From: Diospyros lotus
Lineage: Eukaryota > Streptophyta > Magnoliopsida > Ericales > Ebenaceae
Reading direction: 5' to 3'
DNA: 64,000 nucleotides
NCBI RefSeq assembly: GCF_014633365.1
Contig: NC_068344.1
Span: forward strand, 10,927,669-10,991,668
This document shows, one piece after another, positions 33,451 through 45,244 of this stretch. Position 1 is the first letter of the stretch, and every line of letters begins with the position of its first letter. A program made the position numbers and the translations under genes. Under the pieces are notes generated by a model, which ran no database searches, was not told where the DNA came from, and saw only the letters and a list, made by a program, of their open reading frames with translations.

Positions 33451-33695
33451 CAAGGGCGGATTCAAAAATTTATGTAGGGGGAGGCTGAAATTTTTTTTTA
33501 ACATATAAAATTATACATCACAGATTTTGAGGTGGGCCATAATTTTTTTTAAGACTAATTTATTATTAAAAATTAATTTTTATATTAAAAATTAATTTTT
33601 ATATTAAAAATTAATTTTTTTAATTTAAAATTAATTTTAATTGTGAGCTGCCCTGGGCTTCAGCCCAGGGCAGCTCAAACTTTGATCCGCCCCTG
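33451..33695. mobile_element. hAT MITE (245 bp)
   Basis: Ends CAAGGGCGGATTCAAA and, in reverse complement, CAGGGGCGGATCAAA. The 8-bp flanks are agtataat (33443-33450) and agtatgat (33696-33703), with one mismatch. Inside are three tandem copies of an attaatttttatattaaaa unit and a 15-bp perfect hairpin (GAGCTGCCCTGGGCT / AGCCCAGGGCAGCTC, about 33644-33677). The termini resemble those of the hAT element at 3422-4529. Confidence 0.8.
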
Positions 33696-33939
33696 AGTAT
33701 GATCATGAGATACTCTAGTATTTTGGGTGAGGCTCAAGAAAATTTAAGCATCAAGCACAAGCATATTTGTACTTAATCCAATACATAATGCATTCAAGAC
33801 ATAAATTATATCTTCCCCACATATATATTAATCAAAAAAATTACCTTTTAAGTCAAGTATTATTTTCAAAATCAAGAAAACTATAGATATCATATCTTTC
33901 ATTCAAATTATATGTTTTTAACAAATATCTATATAGGAA

Positions 33940-34456
33940 TTTTTAAGGTTGTAAATGAATCGAGTACCTCATAAGCGACTCTATTCGACTTGATAAGAGA
34001 TCATTTGGAGTTCAGCTCATATTATAAATGAGTCGAGTTTGAGCTTTAATTTGGAGTTCGACTCATAAACGAGTCAAGCTTGAGCAAAATAAAACTTTAT
34101 TTGCAAACAAGTTTATCACAAACAAACTTGTGAATGGGCTCATAAAATAAATATTTTTTATTATTATTTTAACATTTATTCTTATGTTTGTGATAGGAAT
34201 GTTAATATTTATTTGAACAACATTATTGTATTTGTTTTGATAATTTATGCTTATTTTTGTGTAAACATAAGTTTCAATGACTTTAATTTAAAAAAAAAAA
34301 ACACTTTTGACTCGGCAAGCCAAGCTCGAACTTTGTAAATCTGTAACAAGCTCAAACTCGAGCTTGTACACATCTATTAGCTCAAGCCAAACTCGGCTCG
34401 TTCCCAAAAGTCTAAGAAATTGTGGTCGAGCCAAACACAAGGATTTACAACCCTAG
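33940..34456. mobile_element. TIR element with GAGCTCGAG-type subterminal repeats
   Basis: Left end AGGTTGTAAATGAATCGAG; right end in reverse complement AGGGTTGTAAATCCTTG. Near both ends are repeats of gag(t/c)cgag, gagctcg and similar words, a layout common in plant hAT-like non-autonomous elements. No clear target duplication was identified, so the superfamily is unproven. Confidence 0.5.
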
Positions 34457-35279
34457 GAATCCAATCGAGGTCGCCAGAATCCTAATGAGCAAAACTCATA
34501 ATGCTAGGAATTTCTTAAAGATATATGTAAATTAATTCAACTAATTGTAAAAGTTTTAAAAAATTCAAATGAGTAGTTCAAATTAAATTATAGAATATAA
34601 ATTCGAATAAGGTAATTTAAAGTTGTATAATTTAAAATTTTTAATTAAAAATACTCAAGTTTCAAATTCCTTTATCCCTACCATTCAATTTGTGAAAATT
34701 AAATTAATTCAATTTTTTTAATTAGATATATAATACCAAATTTTTGAAATTTTGTTTCAACATTTAGAAAATTTTAGGTAGGAAATAAAATTAATAAAGT
34801 GGCACTAGAAATTTATAGGTTGAAAAGAATTGAAAGAAAAGATGCCACGCCACGCGGCAGCAATAATTTGGAAGTGTAAGATATGAGAAATTCTATTCGC
34901 AGCTAGGTTTCTATTCTTCACAGCCATAATTAAAATAAATTTAACAATTACTTTTCACACCGACTATTATTACTTGTTGTAACCACCTATATTCCAAAAT
35001 TACCCTCATATATCTCATACATCACGTCGTCCTCTTCTTTATAGCCACTCGTCGCCATCCCCTTCTCTACAGCATTTGTTGCTTCTCTACAACCCCCACT
35101 CACCGTCGTCGCCTTCCCTATAACCGCATCTCTCTGCTCTGCACTTGGTGATAACACAGATAATTTTTACATATTTGAACTTGGAGGCTAGAAGGGGAGA
35201 TGTTCGATGGGTGAAGGTGGTGGCCGCCTGGGTTCTAATCGGTCACCGTTATCGAACTGGAGGCAGCATGGCCTTCGAG

Positions 35280-35800
35280 CTGGGTTCGGAGGCGCAACCT
35301 GGAGTTCGGAGGCTTGGGCCGCTTTCGAAACCTGAGTTTCGAAAACTGCTCGCGCCTCCGAACTCCAGGTTTCGAAGGTGACCTGTGCCTCCGAACCCTA
35401 GGGTTCGGAGGCGTCCAACCCCTCCGAAACCTGGATTTCGGAGGCTTGAGCCGCTTCCGAAACCTGGGTGGTTTCGGAAACGGCCCGCGCCTTCGAACTC
35501 TAGGTTTCGGAGGCGCTGCCTATGCCTCCGAATCCTGGGGTTCGGAGGCGTTGGCTACCTCCGAACTTTGGAGTTCGGAGGTGTTGAGAGCCTCCGAAAT
35601 CTGGAGTTCGGAGGCTCTCAATTTCTATTTTATATATTATATAATATAATATATTACACATTTCAATTTACATAGACCCTCCATTATTTTAATTTGTAGT
35701 TAAATTAATATAATATTATAATATACATATAATACATATATATTATGTTAATAATAATATTATTATTATTAAGATTTCTACCTCCGAACTCTAAGTTCGG
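35280..35800. repeat. Array of CCTCCGAAnnCTnGnnTTCGGAGG palindromes
   Basis: Around ten half-sites of CCTCCGAA and TTCGGAGG alternate, several forming near-perfect palindromes such as GCCTCCGAACCCTAGGGTTCGGAGGC (35391-35412 region) and CCTCCGAACTTTGGAGTTCGGAGG (35560-35581). A last copy lies at 35782-35804. Open frames across it (35145-35675) are a by-product of the repeat and are not called as genes. Confidence 0.8.
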
Positions 35801-36383
35801 AGGCTCCTAAAATATATAATATATATTATATATTTTAATTTTTGTTTTATATAATATGATATATTACACAGCACGAACCTTCTACTGTTTTAATTTGCAG
35901 TTAAGTTAATGTAATGTTACAATATGTATATAATATATATATATATATTATGATAATAATAATAATATTATTAAGATTAAAAATAATCGAGAGTGTAATA
36001 TTTATTTAATAAATTATTCTCAAACTTTTAATTAGATATGTTCGTGAGATAAGACGTAAGTGCATAAGTAATTGATAATTTTATAGTTAATATTTATATT
36101 TATTGATAAAAATTTATTAAATCTATATTACATGCCATGCTTATAATTGTTAGAGGGACAAATTTATCACTTTGCAGCTGCAAATAATTCAAATGGATAA
36201 TGACATTTTTTTGAACTTGTGTATTTGCATTTTAATTTTCTTAATTCTTCTTTCTCTTTTGATGGTCTAATATTTATTTAATAAATTATTCTCAAACTTT
36301 TAATTAGATATGTTAATGAGATCTTATTGAGTGAAGAGGTCAGTGCATATGATTTATAAGTAATTGATAATTTTATAATTAAA

Positions 36384-36393
36384 ACACAAACAT

Positions 36394-36424
<31 letters not shown>

Positions 36425-36660
36425 CAGAGGAAGTGGCAGCCTTGGAGCAGCCATGGCTGCCGGAGGTGGTGCGCCTCGAACCCTAGGGTTTGGGGCGCAC
36501 CTCCGATGGCCATGGCTGCCCTCATGGCCGTCGTTTCCTCTATGTGTGTATATATATATATGTGTGTGTATGTGCGCAAGTATATATATATATATATATC
36601 TGTGTATTTCTATATATGTGTGTATATCTATATGTGTATGTTTGTGTATTGGGTGCATAC
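36384..36660. repeat. (CA)n, (TA)n and (TG)n microsatellites
   Basis: Runs of ACAC, ATAT and TGTG around a short GC-rich block (36428-36545) that again holds a palindrome-like GAACCCTAGGGTTTG. Confidence 0.8.
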
Positions 36661-37035
36661 ATGATTTTCAATGTATATATGTGTGTTTGTGTACATATGT
36701 GTTCTACTACTTTTATATTTTCATCTATTTTTTCGTTTTTATATCAGATTTGGTGTGTGTTTTTTGTTGCATTGTCTTCGTTATGAATATGAATAGGTGG
36801 GTGGTTACGTATGACTGGCTGAGGGAGAAAGTGATTGTGAGGGTAAAAATAAGTTTTTAAAAGAAGGTATTTTAGGTATATTAAAATATAATTGTGAAGA
36901 GTAAAAATGTGACTGCGAATAGAATTTCTAGTAAGATATACTTGATATTTGCAAAAGTTAGATTACCTTTCTGCCCTCACTTGATATATTGCACGTGGAT
37001 GCATGAACTCTAGTAAAAGTATGCTTAAAATATGA

Positions 37036-38319
37036 AGTGGTGTTCTGTGTTTCAGTTTTAAATCTAGTTTTAGTTTTATATTTTAGTATTTTTTTTAAGA
37101 TTTTTGAAAACCTAGTTTTTATCATTCTAAAAAATTAATTTTTTAAATAAAAAAATAAAAAATATATTTATTTTTAAAAAATATTTTATAATATTTTATT
37201 CAAATGTGATTATTAAATAATAAAATTAATTCTTTTTAATATAATATTTTATATTAAATATTATTATACATAATATATGTAATACACTTAATAATATATT
37301 ATACGTTATTTAATATTTTTAATTATAATACAGATATATTATATTTTTAAAATTTTAAATAAATATATAATTTTATTTTTAAAATTAAAAAAAATTCTTT
37401 CTTTTTCTTTTTTTTTTCTTCTTTTACTATCTGCATCTTCTTCGCCGACAACGACCATCGCCAGTTAGAAATTCACACGATCAGAGCTTATCATTATAAA
37501 CGCAAATCAAGAGGGTTAACATACACAAAAAAAAATAACTAATTTAATGGTTGAATTTTCATAAATTTGATTTTTAATTTTTGGGCAAAACTAAAAAACC
37601 CACTATCAATCGCCATCAGCCGCCATAACCGGTGGTTTCCGGCAATCAAATTTCTTTTTTACGTCGTCGGTAAAAGGATTAGGGTCATCGCCATGGTCGA
37701 TAATGCGTCATCAACAGCCGAAGGCTCCATGGTCGTGAATGTTGCCTTCCACCGTTACCGATCGTCAATTTTCTCCTTCGCGCATCATCTTTGACTATGA
37801 CCTTGAGCACCTTCACCATGTTCAACCGACCTTAGCCTTATACATCGCCATGGCCGTCGATCTTTATTGCACTGCCATAGCCATCATTTCTTGCCCTCGC
37901 CATGACAATGGATGTTGCTTGGCCATCACCATCATCATTGACTTCATGTGGCTACTGACAATGAATGATGAAGGAGAAAAGAAGAGTCGATGGCAATAGC
38001 AATGACAGGCACGATCAACAACACACGGAGAGAGAGAGAGACAAGAGATCTGTCAAGATCGGGAGTGTGGGGGATAGAGAAGGGAGTGTTTTTCGCGTTT
38101 TGGTGTTTTCAGTATATTTTGACTAAAAACACCCAAAATAACAAATTTTAAAAATACATTTTTAAAAATTTGTTAAGAGTTTTCAAAATATTATTTTGAA
38201 TTTTCTTTACAAAATTTTTTCTTATTTTCGAATGCATTTTTAAAAATAACAAAGTAAATGCATTTTTAGTATTTTAAAAAATTAAAAACTCAAAACAAAC
38301 TGAAAAAAAAAAAAGAAGT
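37036..38319. mobile_element. Probable PIF/Harbinger-like element with GC-rich cargo
   Basis: The left end (GTGGTGTTCTGTGTTTCAG...) and right end (reverse complement ..TTCAGTTTGTTTTGAGTTTTTAA) form an AT-rich inverted-repeat pair like that of 12367-13039. Between them, 37430-38060 is less AT-rich, with CCATCGCC-type words and a (GA)n run near 38027. It could be captured genomic sequence, but I recognise no protein. Termini and target duplication are not clear. Confidence 0.4.
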
Positions 38320-38331
38320 CTTATTTACGTA

Positions 38332-39438
38332 TGTTGTTATACGATTACAACAATAAATTTGTAAAATGGGAAACCACCGATGGATGACCCTCGTATGGCG
38401 TATCTGAGCGATGAGTGAATCTCGTAAGGCATTTTCGAGCGATGGATGAGTCTCAGGTGGTGTTTCCGAGCGATGGATGAGTCTCCGGTGGTGTTTCCGA
38501 GCGATGAATGACCTATTAGAGAAAGAATCAGTTAGGAGCGCGGGCGAAAGTCCCCGCACGTACCCTCCGATGCTTAAGTTAGATCACCGTAGAAATTGAG
38601 TATTCGAAAACAAGAGAGTAAATGCGAGAGCCAGAGATTGCATACCGAATGAGGGAAAGTGATCTCCTATTTATAACAACAAGAGGGGCATCCATGTGTC
38701 GCGTGTTCCGAGTTTTGTGGCAAGAATCTCGGAGAGGCTTTGACCGAGTCTCGCGGGAATAGTCTTAGGCCGACTTTCTTGGAGGCGGTGGCGCAAGAAT
38801 AGGGGGCACGTGGCACGTGGCACGTGGATGTCAGTGCGGCGCCTTGGGTGACCCTCACCCGGGGGTTTGCACGAGTACGGGCAAGGAGAGCACGAGGGGC
38901 CGTGCGCGCAAGTGCACGGGGCCAGGTGCGGAAGGGGGCCGTGCGCGAGGGCGCGCGCTGGAGGCTGCGCGTGTGAGCGGCTACGCCCACGGGCGGCTGC
39001 GTGCGCAGGCGACCGCAAGCAGGGTGTGCGCGGCCGCCTGTCGGCAAGGGCGCGCGAGGCCGCTCGTGCACAGGGGGGGTGCACTCGGGGGTACCTCACC
39101 CCCGAGTGACCCTCTCTCGGGGGGGAGGACCGCGCGCAAATGCGCGCGGCCGCCTTTGTGTAGGGGCGCGCGCGCGGCTGCGCGCCTGCAGCTGAGCGCC
39201 CCCAGGGGGGGCACTCGGGGGTACCCTACCCCCGAGTGACCCTCACTCGGGGGTGGCCCCCGCAGGCCAGGGGCGCGGCCTCCGCCAAGCAACCGCGCGC
39301 TGCTTGGCCGCGCGAGCGCGGGGCTGCGCGAGCGCGGAGGGCCGCGCTAGGCGCCCCCGCGCCCCTGGGTGGCCTCCTTTGGTCACCCAGGCCACCACGT
39401 GGCGCTTGCATCGCTCTTCAGTATCTTCACGCATAACA
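38332..39438 (-). mobile_element. Solo LTR with extremely GC-rich U3, copy A
   Basis: Flanked by a perfect duplication, acgta, at 38327-38331 and 39439-39443. On the - strand it starts TGTTATGCGTGAAG and ends GTATAACAACA; 1107 bp. A TATA box (TTATAAATAGGAG, - strand) lies near 38672, leaving a U3 of about 766 bp of very high GC content. After the TATA comes an R/U5 with about four ~30-bp tandem units (gagcgatggatgagtctc..ggtgtttcc, 38405-38510). The same family as 42480-43794: shared text around ccctccgatgctta..gttag and ..cctatttata.., and equal U3 lengths. Confidence 0.85.
39070..39255. repeat. Duplicated GC-rich palindrome CACTCGGGGGTACC..ACCCCCGAGTGACC
   Basis: Two near-identical ~35-bp palindromes (about 39081-39115 and 39210-39243) plus half copies (38848-38865, 39116-39122, 39238-39255) lie in the U3 of the solo LTR. 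Each can form a strong stem. Confidence 0.8.
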
Positions 39439-39916
39439 ACGTATAATTAAATGGTATTGCTAATTACCTCTTTGGACTTTTAACTTTTCTTTTGAAAGTG
39501 GAAGTGCTAATTAAATGCTAGTGTTAGCAATGTTTAATACTTATATACTGTAAGTAGGCTGCAGGGCCTTAATTATAACTTGGCCATGGCTGCTCTTTGG
39601 ACGCTTGTAAAAGGGGAATTCCTGCTTTTAGTGACAGGAATTGTATAGTTCTTTTCTTTTAATTTTCTTTTCTCGTGACTTGCCATTATAATTATAGGAA
39701 AGTTAAAAAGAGGGAAGGAGGCAATGCATCTATATGTAGCACAATGAAATTACATGCTTGCAACAAAGATCTATAATTCTGATCAATTGGTAAGGCAGAA
39801 TTTATTCAATGAAAAGAGTTAAAAGAGCTGGAAGAAGTACCCATCTGGATTCTAGATTCCACCTCCTGTTGAAGGCACCAAAAAAGCTCTGGTAGTTGGC
39901 AGCTAGCAAAATCATG

Positions 39917-42900
39917 TCATGGTTTCAGTTTAAGAAATGTCTTTATAATTCCCATCATTTCACCTCCAGGAAAACGCCCGAGACAACCTCTCGCTGCAGC
40001 TATCTCGTTTAACTCGCAAACCGAATCACCACAGAAGGCTTGAAGCTGTTTAGTTCTCCCTGCCTCAAGCTCCACATTATCAGCTGAATCGTTGCCCGCG
40101 TGGACAATTGGAAGAGGAAATGGATCGAGGCAAGTCTCTATAAGAACGGCTTCCCCACCTGCTGCGGACACAAAGTCCTTTAATCGACACAATGCAAATG
40201 GAACTGGTTCAAAGCTGTGGTCACCATACTCAACAGGAGTAGAGTGATCACCCGTCACACACAGGAAGTATTGGAAATTGCTGGTTGATTCAGCCTGCCA
40301 AAGAAGCTTGGCCAGTTGCCCTATGGCTCGATCAACTGCCTCCAATCCTTTCACTTTGAAAATACTTGATTTATCATGACCTGCGTCATCAATTGCCTGC
40401 AAAAACGCCTAATCCATCAGTTCAATACTATTATCAACATTTCACAATCATTGAAGAACATTAATACTTGGGCCATCGCAAACATACATAATAGCTAGCT
40501 AGAAGTAATATTTACAACATGAACTCTTAGTTCCATCAGGTAGGACAGAAATTTGACCCCAGACCACGAAAAAAGAAAGGCACAAACTCTGCAGGAAAAA
40601 AGAGCAGAAAAAATAGAAATTCAATTACGTAACCACCTTAATATGAAGGAACCCAAAGTCATAGCCATCTGATCGACCTGGTTTATGCTCATCCTCCCCT
40701 GGTATAAAAACTCGGGGGCAAGATTGCAGAGGTGCTGAGAGTGCCTTAGCTATGGCAATTGCTTTAGAAGTCAAGAGTGTTCGATAGTCTCCTGTTGCTC
40801 CTGGAGCTTCCAGTATATCAATACCAAGTGATAAACCTAGGCCAGCTATAATTTTAGTAGGAGCTACCATGCATGGCCATAAACCATGTTGCTCGGCAAA
40901 TGGAGGGACCTACAACACAAATAGGTTGCTCAAATTCTACAGTTTAAATAACTGAACAAAAACAGATTTCGTCTTTTAACACTACTTCAACTTGCATTGA
41001 ATATCTCAAGGTTCTGCATTGAGGATATGAACAGATTTGAAATCCAATTTTACTTCAAAGCTAACCTTATTATTAATACTTCGAGCAACTGAAATTCCAA
41101 AAGACTTTCTTTCACTTAATAGCACACTGTCTTTTACTTCCTTTGCTCTTTGAATAATTTATTCATGCACAGAAAGCATAACTGAGTGCTTTCATTATTC
41201 CAGATAGTTGCCAGCTAGCAGCAACCTTCAGAAACATGTGGTGATTAAATGTGCGTGTGGGAGGGGAGGAGGAGGAAGAGAGACAAAGAAAGAGGTGCCT
41301 AAAGACTAAGCAAACATACCTCAATTCGAATACCACAACCTCGTAATAGGACAACATTTGCAATGTTCTTTCCTTCTGCTGCCCGTTTAGCATTCAGAGG
41401 ATGAGAAATCAAGAGTCTTGAGATCTCCCTGGATAATTCATTAACAACTGCAGCTGTGTGTTTTGCTTCGTTGGTATCATCCAGAGCTTCAGCTTGTATA
41501 AGTAAGCGATTGTCCTTTAGTGGGTCTGTTCCTGATATATTTCCACTTAAGTTTGGTCCTTTCACAACAACTCCACATCTATGCTCTGTTGCATACCTTC
41601 AAAATATGATTTTTTTTTTTTTTGGCATTAATTCATCTACATCTTAATTTTGAAGTTAGAAGACGTAAAATAACTCCATGGGAAAAAAAATCAAACTGAT
41701 ATTTCTGTTGAGAATCATGAAGTAGTAAAACTTAAGGCTAGGACATCAACACATTTATATATAGTGATAAGAAACAAAGAAGCTGAGTCAGCTTCCATCA
41801 TACCAGTTATTCTATATGCTCTGATCTGTGGTCACTGAAGATCCCAAGCCTTTTCACGCAATGTATAAAACAAAAAGTAATAATTTTGCATATAAAGCAT
41901 TGCACCTGACTCTGACTTCATATTCAGGAAATGATGGTAGCTTCATTCCATCTAGTGCTGCACAGAGGATAGGCCCTTCTTCTTCAAAGTGGCGATCAGC
42001 CCTTCTACTGATGACAATTCCGGTTTTCTCATCTAAAGTTGCAAAATTTGACTCGAAAAAAGAAACAACCAACAATGACCAATGAATTCCAGAAGAAAGG
42101 GAAAAGATTTTTTAAAAAAAAAAACTTCATAAGACAAAATAATTGAAAATGAAATTTGCTATAAAAAATTGATTCATTGGACAAAACAATGAGGGTCAGA
42201 GGAGGGTCGTATTTGTCCACAACCTTCCCTTGGACATTTGCAAAGAGAGTGTTTCAACAACTTCAACCCGTGACCTTCAAGTCACAAAGGAGCAACCTTA
42301 CCATTGCTACCAAAGTTGTCCTTGTGTAAACTATATTGTAACACCAAAATTTTGTTAGTAGCATGAAATAGAGTCAATCTGACAATGCAATGTTCAAGAA
42401 CTTTCAAAACATGAGCTTGGATTATTAGTGCATACCAAATCTACAACAATTTTATATTATTTGTACTTCCATTCAATGTTGTTGTTGTCAAGATACAACA
42501 ATAAATTTTAGTGCGGGAAAATGCGATCTCAAGATGTGATCTTGAGAGTTCCAAGTCTGGGTGCTGATGATCAAGAGACCTAGGGATTTTGATGCAATGA
42601 TCAGGAGACCTGGGGGTCTTGTTACAATGATCAGGAGCCCTAATGAATGGGTGACTTTTGGTGACTGGGTGGCTGCTGATGAATAAGAGGCTCTTGATGA
42701 CCGACAAGCCCTAAAATGACCGAGGCCCTAAAATGATCGAGAGGCCCTTGATGACTGAGAGACCTGTCAATACGAACAACCGGTTAGGGGAGCAGGTGGA
42801 GGTCCCCACGCAAACCCTCTGATGAATAAGAGACTCTTGATGACTGAGAGGCTCTTGATGACCAAGAATCTTGTCAAGACAAACAACCAATTAAGGGAGC

Positions 42901-45230
42901 GGGTGGAGGTCCCCACCCAAACCCTCCGATGCTTATGTTAGTCTTTGGGTGTTTGAGCACAAGAAATAGAGTTGGAGTGGCAGCGTGAACTTACTTGAGA
43001 GAGGAGGTCCTCCTATTTATAGAAGAGACAGAGGGGGACATGTAGCAGTCATCCCACGTTTCTTGGGTGGCATATTCCCAGCATATTCTCGGCATATTCC
43101 GTGAAATCTCAGAATATTCCTATAAGTCCGAGGGAGGGTCTTGGAAAGAGGCTCCCATGTTCAATTTGAGGAATGCCCCCCTGGGAGGGGGGGTCTGTTG
43201 GCTACAAGAGAGGCCCCTAGGGGTGAAAGATGGAAACGACCAAGCTTCAAGATGAGACGGGCAGATGGCATGCAACCAATCGAGCGATGGGACTTCCTTG
43301 CTTTCCTTTGGCTTTTTGCTCTTTCTCTTTGTTTGATTTGATTTTTGCTCACAAATGGACCATCTTCATAGCTTTTGATCTTCATCACTAAGTAAGGGGC
43401 ACCCCACTCAATCATTCCCTTGATCTCCTTTTGTTTTGCTCCTTCTTTGTTGGTTTTGTTTTGGGTTGTGCAATGACACTTCATTTTAAAGGTTGTTCTT
43501 CTTCAACGGATCTAGGAGCGCCTTCAAAACGCATTGAACCAAACATGACCTTGTGGGGGGGTGGGGTGGAGGGGGTACCCACTCAATCATGGTTTTAATC
43601 TTCGATTGTGCTTTGTCTTTCTATTGTTATTTTGTCTTGGATTGTTGATTTCGACCCATTTGTGCATGTATTAGACCCAAGTGCCTGTTTATAGATTTGA
43701 CCCAGATCTGCCACTTGGGTCTGCTCCATATCCAAGTTTGTCTGCTGTTTGCAGGGCATATCAAATGTGTTTTTAGAAACTCCATGGTCGAACAAATGTT
43801 GAACCAAGTAATTTCAAGTTTAGTTTTTATCCACTACTATAACTAGGATTTGGAGTCATCAAGTTCAACATGATAAAGCAGAGCATACAATGAGTCACAA
43901 GGAAAACCATTGCCTGGGAAGTTGTAAAGATGAAAAGGTCCAGAAAATTTCTTGATAAAAGAAAGGTGGGATAAGGAAAGAAGCAATAAATTGAAAGAGG
44001 GCAAGAAACAATCAACTAAATTACGAGGGTCAAGGAAACACCCATAGTTAATTCCAAATCATTTTTAACTCAATGAACATATAAATAATTGGAAACTGGT
44101 TTCTTGAAAAGTGTGTGTGTGTGTGTGTGTTATATTCTAGATACGAAATATTTTTGAGCCTATATTCCATAATGAGGAAGTAGAAAGTCCAAAGAGGGAA
44201 TAAAAATACAACAATTTAAAAAGAATAGAAATATTTGCATAATGTGATGCTGACCTGTTCAGATTATCAATCTAAAAATCTTGGGATATCCTCCTTCTTT
44301 GAAGCATGTTGTTTCCTGTTTTATAGAAACCAACTCCAAGTTGTGTGGCTTCTAGTTAAGTCTATGATTCTATGATAAGACGAGAGATCAACCAGAGATA
44401 CAAGAGCTCATTGTTTACCAGTCGAAAACATACGGCTAGAGCCTTGTGGTTTCAAGCTTTAAAAATTTGGCAGGCCATGAAATGTTATTGTCTGGGTGGC
44501 CATGCCTTCTTAAAATGTCAGGCTGCAAACATTTTGCTTGTGCAGGCTAAATTTTTCAAACCTTACTTTTCACCTTCACTAATAAAAAAAGTTGTTATAT
44601 AGCACTTGCACCCACATCTACAATTATAAATTTTCTTCAAACAAGAATCTGTCCAGAGAAATTACAGAGATTTATCAAATAGATTAGTCTTCAGATACAA
44701 GAGTTGTTAATATGATGCCTTGAAAACAATATCAGGTTAAAATTTCTTAGGTAGACCCTAAAAAAGCATGGAAAGGGGACTCCATTTTAGGTCTAGCACA
44801 ACTTAATAATGTTTCGAGAATTACTCTATACACAAGAAACAAATTAAGAGTAAGTTTGACAAATTAAGAAAGAATTCATCTTGGGGATAAAATGAAATGG
44901 AAGAATAAAAATACGTACTTTAAAAGCAATGTCTCCAGGTGACATTGCCAATCCAGCACCCATTGATTCAAAAGCCCCTCGACCTCGATAATATACTCTA
45001 GGGTCATAACCTAATAATGAAAGGTGTGCCGTGTCACTTCCACATGCCAGGCCTACTTCAACAGGGTCCATGAGGCCATTGACTCCAGCAGAAGCAATGG
45101 CATCCATATTGGGTATTTTGGCCACTTGCAGAGGGGTCTTGTAACCAAACCTCGGCAGGGACACATCACCCAACCCATCAATCAATACAAATGCCACTCT
45201 TCTCTTGGGCTCCTCACAGTTTACCACCAT
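39917..45230 (-). CDS. Archaeal-type cofactor-independent phosphoglycerate mutase (apgM-like)
   Basis: Five coding exons on the - strand: 45230-44919, 42051-41906, 41596-41320, 40909-40637, 40396-39917. All have GT/AG borders and phases that join to 495 aa, the size expected for plant homologues. The enzyme family interconverts 3- and 2-phosphoglycerate and belongs to the alkaline-phosphatase superfamily. Visible motifs: the first metal-binding Asp in LIDGLGD (~18), GSDTAHLSLLGYDP with the likely Ser nucleophile (~65), RADRHFEEEGPILCAALDG (exon 3), NISGTDPLKDNR (exon 4), GLGLSLGIDILEAPGATGDY (exon 5), and DDAGHDK (~340) and TGDHSTPVEYGDHSFEPVPF (~384-403) in exon 6 with metal-binding Asp/His. 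The ATG at 45230 is chosen because it follows a splice acceptor (ctcttgcag|CTGACAAAACAAAGC) by 15 nt and begins the conserved region. Intact; the first coding intron (2.87 kb) contains a solo LTR. Confidence 0.93.
42480..43794 (-). mobile_element. Solo LTR, copy B, in the first coding intron of the apgM-like gene
   Basis: The 5-bp duplication aatgt lies at 42475-42479 and 43795-43799. On the - strand it starts TGTTCGACCATGG and ends CTTGACAACAACA; 1315 bp. A TATA box (CTATAAATAGGAGG, - strand) lies near 43013, giving a U3 of about 780 bp, the same as copy A at 38332-39438. R/U5 carries ~28-bp irregular tandem units (gatcaggagacctggg, gactgagaggctcttgat; about 42560-42870). The U3 is not GC-rich like copy A. 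The insertion is in the same orientation as the host gene. Confidence 0.7.
44108..44131. repeat. (GT)n microsatellite
   Basis: A simple GT repeat in the first coding intron of the apgM-like gene. Confidence 0.85.
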
Positions 45231-45244
45231 GCTTTGTTTTGTCA

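Larger units (their letters stand above)
34885..36930. mobile_element. Mutator-like non-autonomous element (2.05 kb)
   Basis: A perfect 9-bp duplication, gtaagatat, at 34876-34884 and 36931-36939. Terminal repeats GAGAAATTCTATTCGCAG (left) and TAGAAATTCTATTCGCAG (right, reverse complement) match at 17 of 18 bases, with weaker similarity further in (TATTCTTCACA / TACTCTTCACA). No transposase is present. Cargo includes an array of CCTCCGAA..TTCGGAGG palindromes (about 35280-35800), AT-rich sequence and (CA)n/(TA)n microsatellites. The 9-bp duplication and TIRs fit a MULE. Confidence 0.82.

Noticed and set aside
35145..35675. 111- and 96-aa frames with Gly/Phe/Arg repeats
   Set aside because: They are translations of the CCTCCGAA/TTCGGAGG palindrome array inside a MULE; the protein repeats follow from the DNA repeat.
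36278..36860. Tyr/Ile/Val/Cys-rich frames on both strands
   Set aside because: Translated (TA)n, (CA)n and (TG)n microsatellites.
38667..39450. Many overlapping open frames in the GC-rich block
   Set aside because: The block lies in the U3 of a TSD-bounded solo LTR; overlapping frames on both strands are a result of GC-rich, stop-poor sequence.
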